59,625 nucleotides of DNA from Desulfoarculaceae bacterium (GCA_019429465.1 JAHYIV010000016.1:1-59625); one strand, 5' to 3'. Positions 42,495 through 52,006 are shown, counted from the stretch's first letter. Translations and numbers: made by a program. Notes: a model not told the origin generated them from the letters alone.

Positions 42495-43568
42495 TTACAG
42501 GGAAGAGAGTTTGCTCTTGGCCTGCCCGGCCTCGGGACTGGAGCCATAAGAGCTGATAATCTTTTGATAGATGATCTTGGCGGTTTCCTTGTCCGAGAGC
42601 TGCTCAAAGGCCATGGCCTGTTTGAGCAGGGCGGCAGGCGTTTTCGCATGTTTCGGCTGGCTGGAGATGATCTTTTGATACTGGAGGATAGCCTGATCAT
42701 ATTCTTTTTGCTGGTAGAGAGACTCGCCCATCATGTAACGGGCCTGGACGCCCTTGGTGCCGCTGCCGTCTTTGTCGATAGATGATTCAAACAGCTCATA
42801 GGCATCCTGGTAATTTCCGGCATCGTATTTCTGTTGGGCCTGATTGAAAAGGTCGTCAGCAGGCGAGGCAACAGCCGCAGGCGCTAGCGGATCCTCTTTT
42901 GGGGCTGGTGATGATGTGACAGCAACAGGATCCTCAGAACTCAGCTCAGATGGATCTGGTTCTGCTGGCGGTGGCGGTGCCGGCAAGGTTACGGGCGGGG
43001 TGCTGGCTTCCACTCTCGCCGGTGCAGGTGTCTGGGCCTTGACCACTTTCTGCTGTTCAGCCTGGAGATGGATAATGGACTGGTTGCTTCCTGTCGTTTT
43101 CACCTTTAACCTTGCCGCTTCAGCCGCCTCGGCGGCAGCCCTGGCCCTGCGTTCTGCTTCTTGTACCCGAGCAGCCTGGAGGGTCGTCACATGGTCCTGT
43201 TGTTGTCTGAGCTGCTCATTGAGCTGGCTTATCTTGATGTCGGTCTCAGAGGATTGTTTGGAGACAATTCCCTGGAGTGAGGATTCCAGCGCCTTGTTTT
43301 GTTGCTGAAACTGACGATTGACAGCTGCTGTTGCCTCAAGTTCACTCTTCAGTTCCAGGATCTCCTGTTGCAGTTCGCTTAACTGTCCCGATGAAGAGGC
43401 CTGTTTTCTCTGTATCTCGCCAACTGTATTGGCCTGCAAATCCTCAACTTTTTTATTGACAGCCCGTAATTGATAGGACAGGAGCCTGACCTCATCCTGC
43501 GTAGCACATTGAATAAGAAAAGGACTCACGGAGACAAGGAAAATGAGAGTAAAAAGAGATTTCTTCAT
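42495..43568 (-). CDS. cpoB: CpoB/YbgF-like Tol-associated coiled-coil TPR protein
   Basis: CpoB coordinates PBP1B and the Tol system during division. The 357-residue protein has a signal sequence ending in PFLIQC-ATQ; the Gln before Cys is atypical for a lipobox, so lipidation is uncertain. It has a long coiled coil (residues 30-135), a Pro/Ala-rich linker with two PPPPAEP-like stretches (to about 230), and TPR repeats at the C-terminus (DDLFNQAQQKYDAGNYQDAYELFE, ARYMMGESLYQQKEYDQAI, ALLKQAMAFEQLSDKETAKI). It is much longer than the 263-residue E. coli protein because of the linker. It follows tolB directly, where pal usually lies. Confidence 0.88.
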   Translation of the reverse strand: MKKSLFTLIFLVSVSPFLIQCATQDEVRLLSYQLRAVNKKVEDLQANTVGEIQRKQASSSGQLSELQQEILELKSELEATAAVNRQFQQQNKALESSLQGIVSKQSSETDIKISQLNEQLRQQQDHVTTLQAARVQEAERRARAAAEAAEAARLKVKTTGSNQSIIHLQAEQQKVVKAQTPAPARVEASTPPVTLPAPPPPAEPDPSELSSEDPVAVTSSPAPKEDPLAPAAVASPADDLFNQAQQKYDAGNYQDAYELFESSIDKDGSGTKGVQARYMMGESLYQQKEYDQAILQYQKIISSQPKHAKTPAALLKQAMAFEQLSDKETAKIIYQKIISSYGSSPEAGQAKSKLSSL

Positions 43569-43605
43569 GGCAGATACCTGTTGAATGATATTTTTTTAAA
43601 AAATA

Positions 43606-44904
43606 TTATTTTTTAGAGGACCAGCGGGGAGAGGTCTGGTTGCCTTTTATTGAGAAAATTTGCCGCTGATACGAGCCGTTTTTCAGGACTGCGAAAATGT
43701 TTTGGCTGTTTCCGACACGTTTTGAGAAGATCAGTTGTCTTCCATCTGGAGACCAGTCTGGTGACTCGTGGTGACCTGAATCCTTGGTAACCTGAAAGGG
43801 GGTGGCACCTTCTTGAAGAGCGATGGTGTAGATCTGGTATGAACCATTGGTCAGGCTGGAATAAGCCAGAAGATCACCCTTGGGAGACCAGGATGGCTCG
43901 GCATTTTCGGTGCCCTTAAATGTAAGCCTTTTGACATTTTTAGTGTTGAGGTCCATGAGATAGATCTGTGGTCTGCCGCTGCGGTCAGAGACAAAGGCGA
44001 TTGTTCTGCCATCGGGTGACCAGGCTGCCGAGACATTGATTCCAGCACGTCTGGTAAGTTGTTCCAGGATGTTGCCCTGGCGGTCAAGCAGGTAGAGATC
44101 AGGATTCCCATCCTGGCTCAGGGTCAGTATCATTCGTTGCCCATCCGGCGACCAGGCAGGGCCGAGATTCATGCCCTTTTTTCTCGACAGCACCTGAGTC
44201 GAGGTGCTCTGGTTGAGATCGGTGATGTAGAGATTCTGGTTGCCTTTATGATAGGAGACGTAGCTGAGACTCTGGCCGTTCGGGGTGAAACGGGGTGAGA
44301 CCACTAGATTTTTATGGCGGGTGACTTGCCTTACCTTGTCGCCCAGGATGTTTGTCAGGTAAGCCTCTTTGACGCCGGTACTGTCTCCAATAAAGGCGAT
44401 CTGGCTGGAGGCGATTCCCTGTTCTCCGGTGAGTTCCTTGATGACGCTGTCACAGAATTTAAAAATTATTTCCTGCCTCTGTTCCGTTGTTCCCGTATAT
44501 TGTTTACCCAGGATCATATCACCCCCTACTACATCGAGGAGGCGCATCTCAAAATTGACCCCTGATGGGGACATGGAATAACTGCCAAGGATGGTGTAGT
44601 CAGCGCCCAGCTGTTTCCAGTCAGGAGTTCTGGCGCCGGAGTAGCTTTGATTGGTAATAATGGAGATGATGCCATGAAACTCCAGTGCTTTTTCCAGGGT
44701 GTCGGCCAGTTCGCGGCCAAAGGTCTGTGACTCACCGGACTGTGATGAGTTGGTAAACCAGGGCACGGCCATATTGATTTTCCGTGATCCCGAGGCGGTA
44801 ATGTCAAGATAGACCTTGGCCTCTGCCTGCACGGATTGGACGGTGCAGCACAGGATCAGGAAGACACCAAGAAAGAGGGAAAAGGTGGAACGTATTGTAT
44901 TCAT
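43606..44904 (-). CDS. tolB: Tol-Pal system periplasmic protein TolB
   Basis: TolB is the periplasmic link of the Tol system, normally cycling between Pal and TolA. The 432-residue product starts with a signal peptide (FSLFLGVFLILCCTVQSVQA) and an N-terminal alpha/beta domain (ELADTLEKALEFHGI, LGADYTILGSYS). The C-terminal beta-propeller consists of repeated blades (SFAWSPDGQ-type: PAWSPDGQRMILTLS, SAWSPDGRTIAFVSDRSG, PSWSPKGDLLAY, PDWSPDGRQLIFS). It lies 79 bases after tolA and 37 bases before cpoB on the same strand. No Pal-encoding frame is present on either side. Confidence 0.95.
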   Translation of the reverse strand: MNTIRSTFSLFLGVFLILCCTVQSVQAEAKVYLDITASGSRKINMAVPWFTNSSQSGESQTFGRELADTLEKALEFHGIISIITNQSYSGARTPDWKQLGADYTILGSYSMSPSGVNFEMRLLDVVGGDMILGKQYTGTTEQRQEIIFKFCDSVIKELTGEQGIASSQIAFIGDSTGVKEAYLTNILGDKVRQVTRHKNLVVSPRFTPNGQSLSYVSYHKGNQNLYITDLNQSTSTQVLSRKKGMNLGPAWSPDGQRMILTLSQDGNPDLYLLDRQGNILEQLTRRAGINVSAAWSPDGRTIAFVSDRSGRPQIYLMDLNTKNVKRLTFKGTENAEPSWSPKGDLLAYSSLTNGSYQIYTIALQEGATPFQVTKDSGHHESPDWSPDGRQLIFSKRVGNSQNIFAVLKNGSYQRQIFSIKGNQTSPRWSSKK

Positions 44905-44983
44905 GAGGCGATGCAGGGGTAGAAGGAAAAATAAGTAAGGATCATAAAATTATAGAAAACTATACCATTGATGGATTGAAAAA

Positions 44984-46009
44984 TCACTGAATTCCGCTTG
45001 GCTTGAAACGAAGTCCCACATCAATGCGCTGCTTCTGCAGGGCTGGCGGTGGTGCTGGCAGGGGATTAGCAGCCTCCAGGGTTTTGAGGACAAATTGGTC
45101 AAAAAGCCTGTCTCCTGATTCCTGCTCAAAAAGCTGGTTGACGATCTGGCCATCGGTGGCAATGGTGATGCTGACCACCGCCAGAAGATTGGGATCCCAG
45201 GTCTTGATGTCGGGTGGCTGCCAGTACTGCTGTATGTGGCCCATAATTGTCGCATAATACTGTTGTTCTAGTATGCCCATGCTTTGCGCATTACTGCTGG
45301 ATTGAGAGGATGCCGCCCGCGATTCGCTGGCACTGGTTGTGGTTCGAAGCTGCTCTCGCAGGGCGTTCTTGGCGTCTGCCGCTGCCATTCTGGCCTCTAA
45401 ATCCAAGCGCCTGGCCTCCTCACGGGCCGCCGCCAGTTGCCGCTGCTGTCTGATGGTTTCCTGGGCAGCCGCTTCTCTTTTTGCTTCCTGTTGTGCTTCT
45501 TCCTGGAGCTTTTTGGTGATATTCTTTAATTCTTCTTTGCGAATTCTGGCATCTTCAGCCCTGGTGTCAGGAATCTTCTTGGTCTCTTTTTTAAGTTTTT
45601 GTTTTAATGGTTTGATCGATATGGCCTCAGCCGGAGCCGGGGGTGCTGCCGGCTCCGGCGCCACTACCGGCTCTGGAACCGGGACCGGCGGAGGGGTGTC
45701 CACGGGAGGAGGAGTCTGTTTTATAACCTGCGGCTTGATTATTTCAGCAGGTTTGGGAGGCGCAGGAGTCGCAGGAGGCGCTGTTTCCAGCTTCGCCGCC
45801 TGTTTAGCCGCGGCCGGGGGGGCTGCTGGTTGGTTCTGGGCCGCGGGTTCTTCCATGTTGACCATTTCAATGGTGGTCACTTCCGGCAGAATGGTCCGCT
45901 GATCCAGGAGACCAGGCAGAACCATGGCGCCTAACAGGACAAAAAGATGGAAGCCGACTGCCAGACTGAGTGGCAGCTTCCACTCGCTGGGCAGGGTATG
46001 TGTAAACAT
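44984..46009 (-). CDS. tolA: TolA/TonB-like envelope energy-transducing protein
   Basis: TolA spans the periplasm and carries proton-motive energy from TolQR. The protein has one membrane anchor near the N-terminus (LPLSLAVGFHLFVLLGAMVL), a Pro/Ala-rich region (PAPPKPAEII, PPPVDTPPPVPVPEPVVAPE), a long charged helix (KKLQEEAQQEAKREAAAQE) and a C-terminal TonB-type domain (YYATIMGHIQQYWQPP, LAVVSITIATDGQIVNQLF). The frame is open from TTG at 46042, overlapping tolR; ATG 46009 was preferred because it gives a short cytoplasmic tail. GTG 46024 is also possible. The operon context makes TolA more likely than TonB. Confidence 0.88.
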   Translation of the reverse strand: MFTHTLPSEWKLPLSLAVGFHLFVLLGAMVLPGLLDQRTILPEVTTIEMVNMEEPAAQNQPAAPPAAAKQAAKLETAPPATPAPPKPAEIIKPQVIKQTPPPVDTPPPVPVPEPVVAPEPAAPPAPAEAISIKPLKQKLKKETKKIPDTRAEDARIRKEELKNITKKLQEEAQQEAKREAAAQETIRQQRQLAAAREEARRLDLEARMAAADAKNALREQLRTTTSASESRAASSQSSSNAQSMGILEQQYYATIMGHIQQYWQPPDIKTWDPNLLAVVSITIATDGQIVNQLFEQESGDRLFDQFVLKTLEAANPLPAPPPALQKQRIDVGLRFKPSGIQ

Positions 46010-46025
46010 AAGTTTCTGAGACACG

Positions 46026-46454
46026 TTACTGCTTTTCTTCAATGGGTTTGGTGATCATTCCCAGCTTGATAAATCCTGCCGCCTTGATGTCGGCCATGAC
46101 GGAGGCTACATCGCCATAGGCGACATTCTTGTCAGCCTTGAGCAGAATGAGTTCTTCTTTTCCCTTTGCCTCGAATATCTTGGCCAGTTGATCGCGAAGG
46201 ACGGGCTGGGTGTATTCAATCTTGCCCAGCGTGATCCTGCCATCCTTGTCAAGGCTGACAACCTGAGGCTCCTCTTTCTGCCGCAGAGAACTGGCGGTGG
46301 TTTCCGGCAGATCCACTTCAAGTCCCTGGGTCATCATCGGGGCCGTCACCATGAAGATGATGAGCAGCACCAGCATGACATCCACCAGAGGGGTCACATT
46401 GATATCGGCAACCAGTCCTCTTGATCCATTGCCCCTGTTTGATCCCATTCCCAT
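46026..46454 (-). CDS. tolR: TolR/ExbD-family biopolymer transport protein
   Basis: TolR forms the proton channel with TolQ. The 142-residue protein has a short N-terminal tail, one membrane helix with the essential Asp (DINVTPLVDVMLVLLIIFMV, Asp near residue 27 of PLVDVM), then the periplasmic domain (LPETTASSLRQ, VSLDKDGRITLG, ILLKADKNVAYGDVASVMADIKAAGF). This is the complete TolR/ExbD layout. It lies between tolQ and tolA on the same strand. Confidence 0.95.
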   Translation of the reverse strand: MGMGSNRGNGSRGLVADINVTPLVDVMLVLLIIFMVTAPMMTQGLEVDLPETTASSLRQKEEPQVVSLDKDGRITLGKIEYTQPVLRDQLAKIFEAKGKEELILLKADKNVAYGDVASVMADIKAAGFIKLGMITKPIEEKQ

Positions 46455-46470
46455 TTTGTTCGTGTCCAGT

Positions 46471-46540
46471 TAAAAAAAAATTACGAATTACGAATTACGA
46501 ATTAAAAAAAACAGACGAATTGTAATTCGTAATTCGTCAG
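46471..46540. repeat. Short tandem and inverted AT-rich repeat between tolQ and tolR
   Basis: Three copies of TTACGAA in tandem (from 46480) are followed, after an A-rich spacer, by the inverted TTCGTAATTCGT. The arms can form a long AT-rich hairpin in the 86-base tolQ-tolR spacer. In an otherwise tightly packed operon this might be a simple-sequence expansion or an mRNA stability element. Confidence 0.6.
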
Positions 46541-47251
46541 TTATCCGCGGCCAATCATGTCGCGTTCAACAAGGTTGAGAAAATCGGTGGAGAAATTCTG
46601 CATTTCGCCGTCGATATAGGTCAGTTTATTAGCGAAAAAATTATAGAAGATAACCGCCGGAATGGCCACGGCAAGGCCGGCGGCCGTGGCGATCAAGGCC
46701 TCGGAGATACCAGGGGCGACAACGGCCAGAGAGGCGGATCCGCGCATGCCGATATCATGAAAAGAGGCCATGATACCCCAGACCGTACCAAAAAGACCGA
46801 TAAAGGGAGCGGCGCTGCCGGTGGTCGCAAGAAAGGGCAGGTATTTCCCCATTTCAGTGATCTCCTGGGATTCCGCTTTGCGGATGGCGCGTTTCAGATT
46901 GTCCATGGTGGCCATCTGCATATCCAGAGTTTCCTGCTGATTGCTGCCATCCTTACCATCTTTACGGCTGCGGATCTTGTTGATTTTCTGCAGCTCAGTA
47001 AAGCCAGCCGAAAAGAGAGTAGCCTCAGGACTGTACTCATATTCCTGGGCCGTGTCATAGGCATCGCTGAGCTTGCTTGAAGACCAGAAGGCCTCCAGAA
47101 AATCCTGGGTGTCGGTGGCGACTTTTTTGAACAGGCGGGCCTTTATGAAGACAATGGACCAGGAAATTACGGAAAAAAGAAGGAGGACAAACATGACCAG
47201 TTGTCCAACTGGACCGGCATGTAAGATCATATTGGTGATAGAGAGTTGCAC
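46541..47251 (-). CDS. tolQ: TolQ/ExbB-family proton channel protein
   Basis: TolQ is the multi-pass membrane component of the Tol motor. The 236-residue product has membrane helix 1 (LVMFVLLLFSVISWSIVFIKA), a cytoplasmic loop with a charged stretch, and helices 2 and 3 (LPFLATTGSAAPFIGLFGTVWGIMASF and GISEALIATAAGLAVAIPAVIFYNFF), which carry the conserved Thr and Glu/Pro pattern of the family. The start is GTG at 47251 (MQLSITNMILHAGPVG). It is the first gene of the tolQRAB-cpoB-tlyA series. Confidence 0.95.
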   Translation of the reverse strand: MQLSITNMILHAGPVGQLVMFVLLLFSVISWSIVFIKARLFKKVATDTQDFLEAFWSSSKLSDAYDTAQEYEYSPEATLFSAGFTELQKINKIRSRKDGKDGSNQQETLDMQMATMDNLKRAIRKAESQEITEMGKYLPFLATTGSAAPFIGLFGTVWGIMASFHDIGMRGSASLAVVAPGISEALIATAAGLAVAIPAVIFYNFFANKLTYIDGEMQNFSTDFLNLVERDMIGRG

Positions 47252-47505
47252 GGGTATGTTCCTTTAGGTAATGGGTGTAGGTTCTGCTCTGATACAAGAT
47301 ATATTGCTTGCAGGTTTGTCGTTGAGAATCGAGTGACCATGATAATGGTGTGAATGGCCCGGCAAGGACCGTAATGGCAGGACTGAGAAAAAGCTCTTCT
47401 TTTCTTGGCAACCGGTAAAAATTCAAATTTGAGGTGCTGATGTGGAGTGACTCTGACAAATTGACCAATATATTTTTATATAAAATACTTCATTTGGGCA
47501 AAATA

Positions 47506-47718
47506 TCAACTGTTGGCTTCTGTGTCTGCTCTATCCTGCCAGGCATCAAGCTGGTCTGTATAGACATCAACTGAAGAAATCATTCCGCAACCCGTGCAGA
47601 CGGCCTTGACCTTGTGTCAGCGCCCGTGCAGGCCCACCTTTCTCTGATTACAGTAAGCACAGATGAAGAGAGGTTCGTTGGAGTTCAAGACTGCTGACCG
47701 GGTGGCATTGCTGTTCAT
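47506..47718 (-). pseudogene. Small zinc-ribbon protein interrupted by in-frame TGA
   Basis: Reading from ATG 47718, which overlaps the stop of the dehydratase gene in ATGA, the frame runs 70 codons to TGA at 47506-47508 but has an internal TGA at codon 34 (47617-47619). On both sides the sequence is protein-like: FICAYCNQRKVGLHGR before and HKVKAVCTGCGMISSVDVY after, giving the pairs C20/C23 and C41/C44 of a zinc ribbon. The simplest reading is a TGG-to-TGA mutation (Trp between Arg and His). Selenocysteine is possible in principle but no convincing SECIS hairpin was seen. The coupling with the upstream gene shows that it belonged to the lipid cluster. Confidence 0.6.
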
Positions 47719-48167
47719 GGTCGCAGGGTTTGGGTCATGGTGCAGGAAAAATCAACCTGAACAGCGATCTTTTCCTTGACCCGCAGGATACCTTTCAAAA
47801 ACCAGGACCCGGCAATTTTTTCCTTTAGATGTACCTGCATCTGGATAGTGCTGCCCGGACCCACGGGACGCTTAAAGCGAGCCCCGCTAATCCGGGTGAG
47901 AACAGGGAAGCCCTGGCTGGTCTCGTTTGCGTCTTGTAACATCCTGGCAATCAGCAGGGCGCCGGTTTGAAACAGGGCCTCGCAGAGGATCACCCCTGGA
48001 AGGATAGGCTGCTCGGGATAATGCCCTTTGAAGATGTCCAAGTCTTCAGGGATGGTCTTTTCAGTCACCATGGTTCCATCCTCATAGCTGATGATGCTGT
48101 CAATCCAGAGGAAGGGTGGCCGGTGGGGAATCAGCCCAGTGATGAGCGGGTCAATGATCATGGTCAT
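47715..48167 (-). CDS. FabZ/FabA-like 3-hydroxyacyl-ACP dehydratase
   Basis: A 150-residue hotdog-fold dehydratase, which removes water from 3-hydroxyacyl-ACP. The active-site His is in IPHRPPFLWID and the catalytic acid is in PGVILCEALFQTG, preceded by FKGHYPEQPIL. It keeps both FabZ signature regions but differs in detail from housekeeping FabZ, for example in the LISGLIPHRPP start and the SWFLKGI segment. It follows the ketoreductase without a gap, TAA touching ATG, and overlaps the zinc-ribbon frame. It probably serves the same specialised acyl chain as its neighbours. Confidence 0.88.
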   Translation of the reverse strand: MTMIIDPLITGLIPHRPPFLWIDSIISYEDGTMVTEKTIPEDLDIFKGHYPEQPILPGVILCEALFQTGALLIARMLQDANETSQGFPVLTRISGARFKRPVGPGSTIQMQVHLKEKIAGSWFLKGILRVKEKIAVQVDFSCTMTQTLRP

Positions 48168-48908
48168 TTATAAGCCTCCATTGATTTCCAGCACGGCACC
48201 GGTAATGTAGGAGGCCTGGCGGCCGGCTAGAAAGAGAACCGCGTCCGCCACTTCCTCCGCCGTACCGAAACGGCGCATGGGGACCAGCTTTTTATAGGCC
48301 GCCACTTGTTCAACGCTCAGATCATTGAGGAGATCAGTGGCAATAAACCCAGGCGACACGCAGTTGACGGTGATTTTCTTGCGGGCAGTTTCCCTGGCCA
48401 GGCTCCTGGTCATGCCGATCTGTCCTGCCTTGGAGGCCGCATAGTTTGCCTGACCGGCAAAACCGAGATGGGCGACCGGCGAGGTGATATTGATGATCCT
48501 GCCGTATTTCTGCTTCATCATCAGCAATACCGCCTGTTTGGACATGTGAAAGGTGCCGGTGAGGTTGATGTCAATCACCTGCTGCCAGTCTTTGCTGTCC
48601 ATGAGGGCCAGGAGCCCGTCACGGCGGATTCCGGCATTGTTGATCAGGATGTCAATAGTGTCAAACTCTTCTTCGACCTGGCGAAAGAACTCCTCGACCT
48701 GGCTGCCGTCCGCAACATCGCACTGGTGAAGCTGCAGCCTGTCGCCAAACGGATGGCATTCTTCGGCAAAGGTCCTGGCAGCCTCACTGTTGCTGCCATA
48801 GATGCCGATGACCGTGGCGCCGGCCTTCAGAAAGGCCAGACTGATGGCTCGGCCCAGACCCCGGCTGGCGCCGGTGACAACAACTTTCTGATCAGTAAAT
48901 GATGTCAT
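48168..48908 (-). CDS. FabG-like 3-oxoacyl-ACP reductase
   Basis: A 246-residue classical short-chain dehydrogenase that reduces 3-oxoacyl-ACP. It has the cofactor motif TGASRGLGRAI near residue 13, NNAGIRRDG, and the catalytic Ser, Tyr and Lys in ITSPVAHLGFAGQANYAASKAG (Ser near residue 141, Tyr near 154, Lys near 158), then PGFIATDL. It matches FabG throughout. It is placed after the first CrtI-like gene (9-base gap) and directly before the dehydratase, giving a ketoreductase-dehydratase pair for chain elongation. Confidence 0.92.
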   Translation of the reverse strand: MTSFTDQKVVVTGASRGLGRAISLAFLKAGATVIGIYGSNSEAARTFAEECHPFGDRLQLHQCDVADGSQVEEFFRQVEEEFDTIDILINNAGIRRDGLLALMDSKDWQQVIDINLTGTFHMSKQAVLLMMKQKYGRIINITSPVAHLGFAGQANYAASKAGQIGMTRSLARETARKKITVNCVSPGFIATDLLNDLSVEQVAAYKKLVPMRRFGTAEEVADAVLFLAGRQASYITGAVLEINGGL

Positions 48909-48917
48909 AACCTTTGA

Positions 48918-50324
48918 TTATACACTGCGGATATAGCTGTCAACATCATTGGAGACGATGACCCCGTAATTGATTGCCCCGAGCCAGCCGGACATGATGA
49001 TTCCCACTGAGCCGACATGAAAGAGCCCGGGTACCTCTTTGAAAATGGACCGGGACACTGCAAGGCCCTCGAATTTGGTACCGAATGAGGTGCCGTGGGT
49101 ATGCAGGGTGTAACGGTTAAAGGTCTTGGGCGTTGCCGCCTCCAGCCAGTCAATTTTTTCGTTTACCCCGGGGAAATAACGGTTCAGATCCACCAGGGTC
49201 CGCTCGATGAGGGCCTTCTTTTCGGTTTCATAGGCGGTCGGGCTGAGACTGCTCCAGTCTCCAAAGCGGCTGTTCATGGAGGCGACAATGGCGAATCGAT
49301 CGTGGCCTGGTCGTGTCTTTGGATAATAAACCGAAAAAGTCTTTGAGTGGGTGTGCATGTCGAGCAATTCTGAAGAGTCAAAGACGGGCGCGGTGGAGGT
49401 GAAGAGGAGATCACCCTTGTCCTCGATGGATGAATCTTTTTTCAGGCCGATATAGACCTGGCAGCTGGAGTTGTTAACGCGAATGGCATCGGCTTTTTCC
49501 AGGAAGTCGCTGGAAAAGACATCCCGCCCCGCCAGATTATAGATGGTGTTGGTAATGCCGCTGTTGGAGACCACTGCCGGGGCGGTGATCACCCTGCCGT
49601 TCACCTCAACGCCGCGCACCTTGCCTTTTTCCACCAGAATCCGCTCCACCTTGGCGTTGGTGCAGATCATTACCCCGTTTTTTTCCAGGTCTTCGGTCAT
49701 CATCCGGATGAGTTTATCCGTGCCGCCTTCAAAGGTGAAGACCCCCTTGTTCATGAAGTTGGAGAAGACGATGCCGTAGGTGATGGCCGGATCGTCAAGG
49801 GTGGAACCGTTGGCGTAGGTGATGGGTTCCATGAGCAGGCGATGCACATCCGTTCTGCCGGGGAAGAATTGTTCGAACAGTTCCCGGGTGGTCATGGTCT
49901 GGTCATCATAAAAGTTCATGCCGGCGACGGTGGCGAAGAAGCGGTCGATGACTGTCTGCGGGATCTTGAATTTTTTGTTCAGCAGTGCGGTGAAGTCAAG
50001 CCGGTCAAAGGTGGTCTGCAGAGAAAACTGGGGGTTGTCAAAGACGATATTCCTGAGCTGGACAATGGAGTCGGTGATTTCCCTGGTCCAGTATTTTTTG
50101 CAGGTCTTGACCATGCCGTAGGGAAAGCCATGCAGGGAGATATCGAAGATATGGCCTTTTCTCTTGAACCAGGTGGCGAGGCCTCCAAGCTGGTGGTGAA
50201 ATTCCAGGAGCAGGACCTTGTGGCCGCAATAAGACAGGCGTTTGGCCGTGGTCAGGCCGCCCAGGCCGGAGCCAATTACAATCACATCGTAGCTGTCAGC
50301 AGCTTTATCTAAAGAAAAGGGCAT
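48918..50324 (-). CDS. CrtI/phytoene-desaturase-like FAD oxidoreductase 1
   Basis: A 468-residue flavoprotein of the phytoene desaturase / carotenoid isomerase type. The FAD-binding motif is [26 protein letters not shown] at residues 16-41, followed by [21 protein letters not shown]; the middle has [10 protein letters not shown], and the C-terminal FAD-closing motif is [22 protein letters not shown]. Such enzymes desaturate or isomerise polyenes. No phytoene synthase or other carotenoid gene is present; the neighbours are acyl-chain enzymes, so the substrate is probably an acyl-ACP or a derived lipid. It is a divergent paralogue of the next gene. Confidence 0.85.
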   Translation of the reverse strand: MPFSLDKAADSYDVIVIGSGLGGLTTAKRLSYCGHKVLLLEFHHQLGGLATWFKRKGHIFDISLHGFPYGMVKTCKKYWTREITDSIVQLRNIVFDNPQFSLQTTFDRLDFTALLNKKFKIPQTVIDRFFATVAGMNFYDDQTMTTRELFEQFFPGRTDVHRLLMEPITYANGSTLDDPAITYGIVFSNFMNKGVFTFEGGTDKLIRMMTEDLEKNGVMICTNAKVERILVEKGKVRGVEVNGRVITAPAVVSNSGITNTIYNLAGRDVFSSDFLEKADAIRVNNSSCQVYIGLKKDSSIEDKGDLLFTSTAPVFDSSELLDMHTHSKTFSVYYPKTRPGHDRFAIVASMNSRFGDWSSLSPTAYETEKKALIERTLVDLNRYFPGVNEKIDWLEAATPKTFNRYTLHTHGTSFGTKFEGLAVSRSIFKEVPGLFHVGSVGIIMSGWLGAINYGVIVSNDVDSYIRSV

Positions 50325-50355
50325 GGGGGCGATCTGTTGAAGTTTGCTTATCTGC

Positions 50356-51801
50356 TTAGAATCGGGACAGAATATGTCTGTTGACCATTGAGACGCCGCT
50401 CAGCATGGAGCCGACAATACCTAAAAAACCCTGGTCGGTGCCGGCAAGAAAGAGATTGTGGTAGCCTATGTCGCCATTCTTGATTTTGTCAGGGCAACCA
50501 TAAATAGCGCCTTCTTTTTTGGCAGTAAAGCGTTCTATGGTTAGAGGAGTAAAGGTATCCTCATATACAATATCCTGCCTGAAATTACCAATGATTTTCT
50601 CTAGTGCCAGTTTTGAACAGCTGGCTGTGTCCTTTTTGGCCGCAAGGTAGGCGGGCCTGTCAGCGGCAAGAGACTTCCAACCGCTATAATCGGCAAGATG
50701 GGTGGCGCGAACTTCAAGGTGAGGTGGGGCGTCAAGCCCCTGAAAGTTGCCAGGAAAGCAGATAACGCCGCTGTTGTAATCAACGCGATTTTCGGGCCGC
50801 TGATAGTGAAATTTATCGTTGGTGTTGTAAAAAATAATCGTTTTATCCAGTGGGAGAGTCTTTCTGCAATCCGCGGGCAGTCGGAAGATGGACTCGACAA
50901 AGCCAAGCCGGGGGTGCTGACTTGGCACCGGCGGAACAGTGAGAACAGCCAGGGTCTCTTCATGGCCAATAGTTGAGATCAAGGTGTCACAGGTGATCAC
51001 CTCGCCGTCGGTCAGCTCCACGCCAGTTACCTTTCTGTTCTGGTGGATGATTCTGGCCACAGGGGCCTGCAGGCGGATCTTGCCGCCAAATTCCCGATAC
51101 TGTCTGAGCAGGATCTCGAGAAAATCCTTGATGCTACCCTCCGGCCGGAACATTCCTTCCAGGAAGATCGCCCGGAACATGATGACAAATTGGCCCAGAT
51201 CCATATCGTTTTCCACGCTTGAGCCGTAATACATCAAGGGACAGAGCAGCATATCGACTAAAAGCGGATCATCAAGGGCAGAGGTCAGCAGGATTCTGGC
51301 CGAGCGAAAGGGCACGCTCTGGAATGGATCATATTCCTTGATGATCCGGAGCAGCCGGGTGAATCCGGCTGCGCTGCGGGGGAATTTTGTCACTATCTCA
51401 TGGTGCAGCAGACCGAAATCGTTGCTGAAACTCAGTATCTCCTGGTTGGCAAAGAAGATTTCACTTTTGATCTGTTCGTGAAAGGTGAAGTCCCGGCGCC
51501 GTAGTTTCAGCTGGCGGAACAGGCGGTTGAGCGGCGCGGTTTTATCCTGGGGCGGGGCAAAATTGGTGATGGCGTGGAGGCCGGTCTCAAACAGGGAGTT
51601 GTGGCGGTAATAATAGGAGTTGAGGCCACCGACGCGGGAGTGTTTTTCCAGGATCAGGACGTCTGGATTGAAACGGGCGAAACGAATTGCGGCGGCCAGT
51701 CCCGAGAGACCGCCGCCGATGATCAGCAGGGGAACGTGCACCGGATGTGCTTCTTTAGACGTTCTTGAGGAGTGGTTCAAGGTAGTTAGCGCAGCTGTCA
51801 A
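50356..51801 (-). CDS. CrtI/phytoene-desaturase-like FAD oxidoreductase 2
   Basis: A 481-residue second flavoprotein of the same superfamily. FAD motif [20 protein letters not shown] is near residue 25, with [17 protein letters not shown] and ETGLHAIT; the C-terminal motif is [21 protein letters not shown]. The first 20 residues are a weak leader. Its start overlaps the acyl carrier protein gene by 47 bases, so the true start may be somewhat later, but ACP and this gene are tightly linked. Tandem CrtI-like genes beside an ACP are unusual outside proposed ladderane and similar lipid clusters. Confidence 0.85.
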   Translation of the reverse strand: MTAALTTLNHSSRTSKEAHPVHVPLLIIGGGLSGLAAAIRFARFNPDVLILEKHSRVGGLNSYYYRHNSLFETGLHAITNFAPPQDKTAPLNRLFRQLKLRRRDFTFHEQIKSEIFFANQEILSFSNDFGLLHHEIVTKFPRSAAGFTRLLRIIKEYDPFQSVPFRSARILLTSALDDPLLVDMLLCPLMYYGSSVENDMDLGQFVIMFRAIFLEGMFRPEGSIKDFLEILLRQYREFGGKIRLQAPVARIIHQNRKVTGVELTDGEVITCDTLISTIGHEETLAVLTVPPVPSQHPRLGFVESIFRLPADCRKTLPLDKTIIFYNTNDKFHYQRPENRVDYNSGVICFPGNFQGLDAPPHLEVRATHLADYSGWKSLAADRPAYLAAKKDTASCSKLALEKIIGNFRQDIVYEDTFTPLTIERFTAKKEGAIYGCPDKIKNGDIGYHNLFLAGTDQGFLGIVGSMLSGVSMVNRHILSRF

Positions 51802-52006
51802 GGGAGGCCAGTTGCGGATAATCTTCTTCAGGGATCTGCAGTTTGTGCCGTTTGCGGAGTTCCATCACGATATCAAGAAAATCCATGGAATCAAGATCCA
51901 GCTGGTCACGCAGTGGCTGGTCGGATTGCAACGTGTTGAAATCGGCATCTTCGTCAATATCTTTGATTATCTCCAGAATGAGATCTTTAATAGCAGCACG
52001 GGTCAT
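51755..52006 (-). CDS. Acyl carrier protein
   Basis: An 83-residue acidic helical carrier protein. Phosphopantetheine attaches to Ser40 in the LDLDSMDFLDIV motif, the counterpart of DSLD in AcpP. DSMDF in place of DSLDT marks it as a specialised carrier rather than housekeeping AcpP. The helices IKDLILEIIKDI and [12 protein letters not shown] frame the fold. It lies between the ketosynthase gene (403-base gap) and the second CrtI-like gene, and presumably carries the growing chain for the cluster enzymes. Confidence 0.9.
   Translation of the reverse strand: MTRAAIKDLILEIIKDIDEDADFNTLQSDQPLRDQLDLDSMDFLDIVMELRKRHKLQIPEEDYPQLASLDSCANYLEPLLKNV

Noticed and set aside
47055-47468. 137-residue minus-strand frame overlapping the start of tolQ
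   Set aside because: It overlaps tolQ and its leader in another frame and has no family resemblance.
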